This document shows, piece after piece, positions 1 to 4,501 of a DNA stretch of 5,970 bases (positions within the stretch are counted from its first letter, which is position 1; each line of letters opens with the position of its first letter). The stretch covers positions 1-5,970 of the forward strand of contig DASXLL010000270.1 in the NCBI GenBank assembly GCA_036496265.1. The letters run 5' to 3'. The notes beneath the pieces are model-generated. The model was not told the DNA's origin. It saw nothing but the letters and a program-made list of their open reading frames with translations, and did no database searches. Both the position numbers and the translations under genes were made by a program. Source of the DNA: CAYLLN01 sp036496265 (GTDB taxonomy: Bacteria; Planctomycetota; Planctomycetia; Pirellulales; Pirellulaceae).

Positions 1-418
1 ACATCGGGATCGAGCACACGTCGCACCAATAATCGATCTCGTATTTGCCACTCTTCGCGATTTCGAATACCTGAATCACCTGCATCAGCGGCGAAATGGC
101 ATACCTCCGCACGACGAGCTCCACTTCCATTTCCCGCAGCCGCTCATCCCGCCGAAAGGCTCGCGCGCGAACATCTTCCAACAGCGGAAGAAGACTGCCA
201 TCTTTCTTCTCCAGCGCCAAAACCCGCTCTCGCGCCTCCGGGACGACCGCCACTCCCGTTTTGTCCTGCATTACTTCCGCCAAAAAAACGACTCTCCCTC
301 GAATCGTCTCCGTCGTATACGCCGCCGGTTTTTCCTCGCCAGATGCCGGCAATGCGAGCAGCACTGCAGCAACGAATGTCGTGGCCGCCTTCAGCATTCC
401 ACATTCAGCATTCAGCAT
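1..418 (-). CDS. Secreted protein of unknown function with a CxxC motif, C-terminus cut off by the window edge
   Basis: The minus frame is open from 418 to the left edge, so the protein is partial (132 residues from ATG 397, 139 from ATG 418). I see a signal peptide: one Lys, then a hydrophobic run (TTFVAAVLLALPASG) and a likely cleavage before EEKP. The mature part is charged and mostly helical up to about residue 95 (from 397), then beta-like (ISPLMQVIQVFEIA), ending in YEIDYWCDVCSIPM with a Cys-x2-Cys pair at 125 and 128. Such a pair suggests metal or disulfide chemistry, and more cysteines may follow outside the window. Start choice: ATG 418 has GGCGGAG 8 bases upstream, inside the end of the preceding gene, whereas in-frame ATG 397 has only an abutting GGA. 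I prefer 418. The stop of the upstream gene lies between SD and ATG, which suggests translational coupling. I do not recognise the family; it resembles planctomycete secreted hypotheticals. Confidence 0.7.
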   Translation of the reverse strand, partial: MLNAECGMLKAATTFVAAVLLALPASGEEKPAAYTTETIRGRVVFLAEVMQDKTGVAVVPEARERVLALEKKDGSLLPLLEDVRARAFRRDERLREMEVELVVRRYAISPLMQVIQVFEIAKSGKYEIDYWCDVCSIPM

Positions 419-424
419 TCAGTT
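390..424. repeat. Tandem heptamer TTCAGCA, about five units
   Basis: Read on the plus strand, 390-424 is five 7-base units: TTCAGCA, TTCCACA, TTCAGCA, TTCAGCA, TTCAGTT. On the minus strand each of the first four units helps make a TGAATG-like or GGAATG string, so ATG occurs at 418, 411, 404 and 397, one frame apart each time. The repeat occupies the whole gap between the two minus-strand secreted-protein genes and includes the start codon of the second. Confidence 0.75.
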
Positions 425-1089
425 CACTCCGCCGACTTCCCCACCACCACCAAATCCAGCGGCAAATCCTTCACGCCCCCGCCCTGCTTCACTTTGCCAA
501 CGTAATGCACGATCACCCATTCCTTTTCGCTCACCTCGCGGACTGACGGCGATGCTCCGTCCTCGGGTCTTTGCAGCGAGAAAATCGCCGGATGCGCCGT
601 GCCCGTCGTCTCCTTGCTGGCCGCAACCAGCGCTTTGTAGTCAATCGTCTTTGGATCGCGATCCTTGGCCGCCGGCGACAGAGCCAAAAAATCCCGCGTC
701 GGCGAGGTTCCCACATGCGCGCCGTCCACTGGCTGCTGGGTATAGCGCATCACATAAACTCCGGCCGGCACATCTTGCTCGCGAAAGTCGCTGGCCTTCT
801 TCGCAAACCGAATGACGCCGATCACCTGGCCGACACTCAGCGGATACAGCACTTCACCGCCCGTTTTGGCATCCGCCTCGATCGGCCACTCCTTCGCGAA
901 CCAGAGCTCACAGACCGTCGTGCTCCCTTTGTTTACCTTGATTCCCTTCGCGGTTAGCAGCGACGAAATCTCCGGCGCAACGGTCCCGGTGGGAGCCGCT
1001 TCGCCGGCACTGGCGCTGTATTCCTGGGCCAGCAGCCGCGAGGAGCAGACGAACAAAAAACACGTCACAGCCATCAAGCGAACGATCAT
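424..1089 (-). CDS. Secreted beta-rich protein of unknown function
   Basis: This encodes 221 residues from ATG 1089. That start is preceded by GAGGA with about 7-8 bases of spacing and gives a clean signal peptide (MIVRLMAVTCFLFVCSSRLLA, cleavage before QEY). The frame stays open to 1236, and ATG 1122 would add a long polar leader, so 1089 is preferred. The mature protein has alternating short beta-like stretches: VCELWFAKEWPI (59-70), QVIGVIRFAKKA (88-99), VPAGVYVMRYTQQP (107-120), EWVIVHYVG (190-198) and DLPLDLVVVG (208-217). The AGVYxMRY segment and overall order recall DUF2911-type periplasmic proteins, but this is only a resemblance. No catalytic motif is evident. It is followed after the heptamer repeat by another secreted-protein gene on the same strand, so the two are probably co-transcribed and act at the cell surface or in the periplasm. 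Confidence 0.8.
   Translation of the reverse strand: MIVRLMAVTCFLFVCSSRLLAQEYSASAGEAAPTGTVAPEISSLLTAKGIKVNKGSTTVCELWFAKEWPIEADAKTGGEVLYPLSVGQVIGVIRFAKKASDFREQDVPAGVYVMRYTQQPVDGAHVGTSPTRDFLALSPAAKDRDPKTIDYKALVAASKETTGTAHPAIFSLQRPEDGASPSVREVSEKEWVIVHYVGKVKQGGGVKDLPLDLVVVGKSAE
427..433 (-). promoter_or_regulatory. Shine-Dalgarno site deciding the start at 418
   Basis: The minus strand reads GGCGGAG here, 8 bases before ATG 418. It lies within the last codons of the upstream gene, whose TGA (424-426) falls in the spacer. No comparable site precedes the alternative start at 397. Confidence 0.5.
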
Positions 1090-1141
1090 GAACCAATCCT
1101 CATGAAATTTGGACTTCGTCATACTTTCAGTGATTGCCGTC

Positions 1142-1170
1142 AGTATAAATCGATGCCCGCGCCTAAGTAA
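1142..1170 (-). promoter_or_regulatory. Candidate sigma70-type promoter for the minus-strand secreted-protein pair
   Basis: On the minus strand TTACTT (1170-1165) is followed after 17 bases by TATACT (1147-1142). Transcription from it would start near 1135 and leave a leader of about 45 bases before ATG 1089. The -10 is good and the -35 weak. Confidence 0.35.
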
Positions 1171-1202
1171 CGCCCCGCCTGGGGTCGCTCCCACTCTCTT
1201 CC

Positions 1203-1208
1203 TATAAT
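1203..1208 (+). promoter_or_regulatory. Candidate -10 element (TATAAT) for the def cluster
   Basis: A consensus TATAAT lies about 60 bases before the def start. No good -35 is found 16-18 bases upstream (TGGGGT at 1180-1185 is the nearest). It forms half of the palindrome ATAAT-CA-ATTAT (1204-1215), so the minus strand carries GATAAT at 1216-1211 in the mirrored place. Confidence 0.35.
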
Positions 1209-1267
1209 CAATTATCGCCAAAAACATCCTGACCACGGTTCACGCGTTCACCAGTCAACTACCTGCC

Positions 1268-1858
1268 TTGTCCGATCTCAAAATCATCACCTATCCCCAT
1301 CCCACCCTCCGCCGCGTGAGCAAGCCGCTGCGCCGCGTCGATGCGGACCTGCGGAAGAAAATCCGCGACATGTTCGAGCTGATGTATGCCGCCAAGGGCA
1401 TTGGCCTGGCCGCCAATCAGGTTGATCTGCCGCTGCGGTTCTTCATCGTCAATTTGGAAGCCAAGCCCGACGCTGGCGAGGAGATGGTCTTTATCAACCC
1501 CGTCGTCTCCTTGCCGCGCGGCGGCAGCGAAGAAGCGGAGGAGGGCTGCCTTAGCCTGCCGGGTCTATACGGGCAAGTGACTCGCCCGAAGCAGGTCCGC
1601 ATCAACGCCTATTCGCTCGACGGCCAGGAAATCACGACAGACGTCACCGGTCTTATGGCTCGCTGCGTCCAGCACGAGCTCGATCACCTTGACGGCGTGC
1701 TTTTTCCCGATCGTATGAGTCCCTCCGCAAAGGCAGACATCGTCGAAGGCCTCGACGAATTCGAAGCCGAGTTCAGGAGCCGCCGCGACACGGGCGGCAT
1801 CCCGACTGACGATGAGCTCGCCAAACAGTGGGCCGATTGGGAATCGAAGTACGCCTGA
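1268..1858 (+). CDS. def: Peptide deformylase
   Basis: This cytoplasmic metalloenzyme removes the formyl group from the N-terminal Met of new proteins. The 196-residue product has all three family motifs: GIGLAANQ (44-51), EGCLS (92-96, metal ligand Cys94) and QHELDH (135-140, ligands His136 and His140, catalytic Glu137). The N-terminus (LKIITYPHPTLRRVSKP) is also typical. The C-terminal extension after about residue 165 is charged and ends in WADWESKYA. The start is TTG: the frame upstream is closed by TAA at 1205-1207 with no in-frame ATG, GTG or TTG between, and no SD is visible. It heads the plus-strand cluster, 22 bases before the creatininase-family gene. With both ligand residues and the glutamate present, it should be active. 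Confidence 0.96.
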   Translation: MSDLKIITYPHPTLRRVSKPLRRVDADLRKKIRDMFELMYAAKGIGLAANQVDLPLRFFIVNLEAKPDAGEEMVFINPVVSLPRGGSEEAEEGCLSLPGLYGQVTRPKQVRINAYSLDGQEITTDVTGLMARCVQHELDHLDGVLFPDRMSPSAKADIVEGLDEFEAEFRSRRDTGGIPTDDELAKQWADWESKYA

Positions 1859-1880
1859 TTTACGACATCCAGGAATCGCC

Positions 1881-2663
1881 ATGCGTCCCTACATCCTCTC
1901 CGAAACCAACTACGCCTACACCAAAGCCAATCCCTACGAGGTCGCCGTCCTTCCGCTCGGCGCGACCGAGCCGCATAACTTGCATCTGCCCTATGGCACC
2001 GACGTGTATGAAGGCACGATCATTGGCGAAAAAATCTGCGAAGAGGCGCACCGTCGCGGCGGAAAGGTCGTGCTCTTGCCGACGATCCCTTATGGCACCG
2101 AAACCAACATGCGCCGCTTCCCGCTGGCAATGAATGTCGATCCCACGACGCTGTTCCGCTTCATCACCGACATTGTCCATTCCTGCATCAGCAGCGGCGT
2201 TCGCAAGGTCGTGCTGCTCAATAGCCACGGCGGCAATGAAATGAAGCCGCTGCTGCGAGAGCTGGCCGACAAGATCGACGGACAGTTGTTTCTTTGCAAT
2301 TGGTACCACGTCCTCGATAACGATACCGCTGGCAAGATATTCGAGCATCCCGACGATCACGCCGGCGAGATGGAAACCTCGTTCATCCTCGCCTTCTATC
2401 CGCATCTCGTCGCCAAAACGGCCGACGGCAAGCTCGCCGCTGATGATGGCCAGACCGCCAAAACCCGCTTCGACGCCGTCAATCGCGGCTGGGTCAGCAT
2501 CACCCGCCCCTGGCACCTCTTAACTACCAATTCCGGCTCCGGCTATCCCCACGCCGCCCATCCCGACAAAACCCACCAAATGCTCAAAATCCTCGTCGAT
2601 CGGCTCGCCACGTTTCTGGTGGAACTATCCGCGGCCAAGATTGACGAGCGGTTTCCGTATTGA
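1881..2663 (+). CDS. Creatininase-family amidohydrolase
   Basis: This encodes 260 residues from ATG 1881, which has AGGA six bases upstream; an in-frame ATG at 1812 inside def is less likely. The family comprises metal-dependent cyclic-amide hydrolases and relatives (creatininase, FAPy deformylase, MftE). Visible motifs are GATEPHNLHLPYGTD (27-41), giving candidate ligands Glu30, His32 and Asp41; LLNSHGGN (112-119) with His116; and DDHAGEMETS (158-167), which holds the usual late acidic ligands. The length matches the family. The stretch after Glu30 reads PHN, where classical creatininases have QHG, marking a divergent subfamily with unknown substrate. There is no signal peptide, so it is cytoplasmic. 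The gene follows def by 22 bases and is probably co-transcribed with it. The substrate cannot be named from sequence. Confidence 0.9.
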   Translation: MRPYILSETNYAYTKANPYEVAVLPLGATEPHNLHLPYGTDVYEGTIIGEKICEEAHRRGGKVVLLPTIPYGTETNMRRFPLAMNVDPTTLFRFITDIVHSCISSGVRKVVLLNSHGGNEMKPLLRELADKIDGQLFLCNWYHVLDNDTAGKIFEHPDDHAGEMETSFILAFYPHLVAKTADGKLAADDGQTAKTRFDAVNRGWVSITRPWHLLTTNSGSGYPHAAHPDKTHQMLKILVDRLATFLVELSAAKIDERFPY

Positions 2664-2675
2664 GTTTCCCAACAA

Positions 2676-2864
2676 GTTTGCGATTCCAGATTGGATTCTC
2701 AAACGCTTTGAGGTCGCAAAATGCGATCTCAAGCACGAGTGCTTTTTGAGGTGCCAATTTGGCGCCTCAAATTTCTCTACGATCGCGAATTGCGACCTTA
2801 GAAAGGCCGATACCACCACAGAAAACCGTGTTACTGATCTTTAAGGTTGCAAATTGCAACCTTA
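2676..2864. repeat. Cluster of five related short palindromes upstream of the ORF6N gene
   Basis: Five copies share a plan of two complementary arms around a three-base centre. Unit 1 is 2676-2704 (13-base arms, two mismatches, centre GAT). Unit 2 is 2708-2732 (11-base arms, one G-T, centre AAA). Unit 3 is 2745-2771 (12-base arms, one G-T, centre ATT). Unit 4 is 2777-2801 (11-base arms, two mismatches, one G-T, centre AAT). Unit 5 is 2842-2864 (10 perfect pairs, centre AAT). The arm consensus is about TTTGAGGTCGCA. Centre-to-centre steps are about 30, 38, 31 and 64 bases. Arm changes are often paired: GGTTGCA/TGCAACC in unit 5, and near-complete pairing of GGTGCCA/TGGCGCC in unit 3. The stretch appears more AT-rich than its neighbours. 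It fills the gap between the creatininase-family gene and the ORF6N gene; I see no convincing promoter or terminator in it. Confidence 0.85.
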
Positions 2865-2896
2865 GACAAATGGCGTCCAGCGGAGCGAGCTTCCCA

Positions 2897-3421
2897 ATGG
2901 CCGAATCGATGAGCCTGATTCCAACGGAGCGAATCCTCGGGTCAATCGTGCTTATTCGAGGTCAGAAAGTACTGCTAGACGCGGACTTAGCGTCAATGTA
3001 CGGCGTTTCAACCAAACGACTCAATGAACAAGTTCGGCGAAATCGCACTCGATTTCCGAGCGATTTCATGTTCCGTCTTTCGGAGGACGAAGCCAATGTT
3101 TTGAGGTCGCAATTTGCGACCTCAAAAACGGACCCCCGAGGCGGGCGCCGATACGCCCCTTATGTCTTCACCGAGCAAGGTGTTGCCATGCTCTCCAGCG
3201 TCCTCAAGAGCAAACGCGCCGTTCAAGCCAACATCGCGATCATGCGAGCCTTCGTTGAGCTTCGTGAAATCCTCGCCTCGCACAAGGACTTGGCCCGCAA
3301 ACTGGAGGCAATGGAAAAGAAATACGACGCGCAATTCAAAGTCGTCTTCGACGCCATCCGCGAGCTCATGAAGCCGCCTGAAACGCCTCCGAAGCGCAAG
3401 ATCGGCTTCGTCGTCGATTAG
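2897..3421 (+). CDS. ORF6N-domain protein (KilA-N-associated, DNA-binding type)
   Basis: This encodes 174 residues. The ORF6N domain spans about 10-105: ILGSIVLIRGQKVLLDADLA (14-32), YGVSTKRLNEQVRRNRTRFP (35-54), DFMFRLSEDE (56-65), VLRSQFATSK (68-77), then GGRRYAPYVFTEQGVAMLSSVL (82-103). A helical, probably coiled-coil tail follows (128-158, with KDLARKLEAMEKKYDAQFKVVFDAIREL), then a basic PPKRK end. ORF6N domains occur in phage and mobile-element proteins next to KilA-N or Bro-type domains and are thought to bind DNA. Start choice: ATG 2897 has GGAG at 2882-2885, with rather long spacing. ATG 2909 and 2870 are alternatives without SD. An in-frame ATG at 2759 would translate two of the upstream palindromes and is unlikely. 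tsaD follows 27 bases after the stop. Codons 68-77 coincide with a perfect DNA palindrome related to those upstream. Confidence 0.85.
   Translation: MAESMSLIPTERILGSIVLIRGQKVLLDADLASMYGVSTKRLNEQVRRNRTRFPSDFMFRLSEDEANVLRSQFATSKTDPRGGRRYAPYVFTEQGVAMLSSVLKSKRAVQANIAIMRAFVELREILASHKDLARKLEAMEKKYDAQFKVVFDAIRELMKPPETPPKRKIGFVVD
3099..3127. repeat. Perfect 13-bp palindrome inside the ORF6N gene, same family as the upstream cluster
   Basis: The arms TTTTGAGGTCGCA (3099-3111) and TGCGACCTCAAAA (3115-3127) pair perfectly around ATT. This is the best-preserved copy of the family found at 2676-2864. In frame it encodes V(68)LRSQFATSK(77), a segment typical of ORF6N proteins just before the GGRRY...FTEQG block. 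Confidence 0.9.
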
Positions 3422-3448
3422 TCGAAAAACTCGCACGGTGATTTGAAT

Positions 3449-4474
3449 ATGCAACGCATCCTGACAATCGAAACCACCTGCGACGAAACCGCCGCCGCAG
3501 TCGTCGCCGACGACTTGACGGTCCTCTCGTCGGTCGTGGCCTCGCAGGACGAATTGCACCGCCGCTTTGCCGGCGTCGTGCCGGAAATCGCCGCTCGCGC
3601 TCACGTCGAACGAATTCTGCCGGTCATCGACGAAGCGATCCGCCGCGCAAATCTCTCGCTAGACGACCTCGACGCCATCGCCGTCGCCAACACGCCAGGC
3701 CTTGCCGGCTCCCTCCTCGTCGGGCTCGTTGCCGCCAAAACTCTCTGCGCCGCCACCGGCAAGCCGCTCGTCGCGATCAATCATCTCCATGCCCACATTT
3801 ACGCCTGCCGGATGGCCGCCGGCCACAATATCTTTCCTTGCGTCGGTTTCATCGTCAGTGGCGGCCATACGAGCCTCTATCACTGCCGAACAGCGATTGA
3901 TTTTCGATACTTAGGCGGGACAATCGACGACGCCGCCGGCGAAGCGTTCGACAAAGTCGCGGCGATGCTCGGCCTTTCCTATCCCGGCGGACCCGCAATT
4001 TCAAAGGCTGCCGAAAAAGGCAACCCGCGGGCCTTTGCCTTCCCGCGCGGGCTGGCGCCAACTCACGGCGGGCTCGATTTCACCTTTAGCGGCCTCAAAA
4101 CGGCCGTCCGCTATTCGATTGCCGGGCCGGGGAAGCCGGATTTCTCCAAGCTGGGGCTTTCGGAGCAGCAAATTGCCGATGTCGCGGCCAGCTTTCAGGA
4201 AGCCGTCGTCGCTTCGCTGCTGAAGGGGGCCCTGCGGGCCTTGGAAGCAACCCAGCTCAGCGTGCTGTGCGTGGGGGGCGGTGTCGCTGCAAATCGGCTG
4301 CTGCGGGAGCGCTTGGCGGCAGCAGCTCTGCAAAGTTCATTTGAGCTGCACATTGCGCCGCCCGAGCTTTGCACGGATAACGCCGTGATGGGCGCGATTG
4401 CCTTTGAACGACTGCGAGCGGGTCAGACTGAAGCCCTCGAGCTCGATATTATCCCCGGCCTCGTGCGAGGCTGA
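3449..4474 (+). CDS. tsaD: tRNA N6-adenosine threonylcarbamoyltransferase TsaD
   Basis: TsaD, with TsaB and TsaE, moves the threonylcarbamoyl group from threonylcarbamoyl-AMP to A37 of tRNAs that read ANN codons; it acts in the cytoplasm. The 341-residue product has the normal bacterial length and full motif set: ETTCDET (8-14), VPEIAARAHVE (44-54), NHLHAH (111-116, metal ligands His112 and His116), VSGGHT (136-141), DDAAGEAFDKVA (160-171), YPGGP (178-182), FSGLKTAV (213-220), GGGVAANRLLRE (277-288) and CTDNAVMGA (308-316, ligand Asp310). I start at ATG 3449 because GGTGAT lies 6 bases upstream at 3437-3442; an in-frame TTG at 3443 would add only two residues. The gene is 27 bases after the ORF6N gene and ends 27 bases from the convergent gene on the other strand. 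Confidence 0.97.
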   Translation: MQRILTIETTCDETAAAVVADDLTVLSSVVASQDELHRRFAGVVPEIAARAHVERILPVIDEAIRRANLSLDDLDAIAVANTPGLAGSLLVGLVAAKTLCAATGKPLVAINHLHAHIYACRMAAGHNIFPCVGFIVSGGHTSLYHCRTAIDFRYLGGTIDDAAGEAFDKVAAMLGLSYPGGPAISKAAEKGNPRAFAFPRGLAPTHGGLDFTFSGLKTAVRYSIAGPGKPDFSKLGLSEQQIADVAASFQEAVVASLLKGALRALEATQLSVLCVGGGVAANRLLRERLAAAALQSSFELHIAPPELCTDNAVMGAIAFERLRAGQTEALELDIIPGLVRG

Positions 4475-4501
4475 TCACCACTCACCTACTAACTCCACCC
4501 A

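Noticed and set aside
96..815. 239-codon plus-strand frame across the two minus-strand secreted-protein genes
   Set aside because: The product is Arg/Ser/Pro-rich low-complexity, spans two genes on the other strand that have signal peptides and ribosome sites, and is best seen as their antisense shadow.
1090..1236. N-terminal extension of the minus-strand secreted protein up to 1236
   Set aside because: Starts upstream of 1089 would put a long polar segment before the signal peptide and overlap the candidate promoters; 1089 has the better SD.
1860..2516. 218-codon minus-strand frame opposite the creatininase-family gene
   Set aside because: The plus strand here encodes a clear family member with its motifs; the minus frame is a GC-rich shadow without recognisable domains.
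2731..2747. Possible intrinsic terminator (AAGCA / TGCTT with a following T run)
   Set aside because: The stem is about five pairs, low in GC, and the T run is short; the T bases also form part of the next palindrome unit. Too weak to call.
2641..2844. 67-codon plus-strand frame overlapping the end of the creatininase-family gene
   Set aside because: It starts with TTG inside the upstream gene, has no SD, and its product is mostly translated palindromes (FEVAKCDLK, LRCQFGAS, IANCDLRK). Open frames are expected there because the palindrome units lack stops in some frames.
2676..2864. CRISPR-like array
   Set aside because: Units are imperfect palindromes with irregular gaps of about 3 to 40 bases, no constant repeat with unique equal spacers, and no cas genes.
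2759..2896. N-terminal extension of the ORF6N protein from ATG 2759
   Set aside because: The extension begins inside one palindrome and runs through two more, has no SD, and lies outside the ORF6N domain. Start 2897 fits better, though 2870 and 2909 remain possible.
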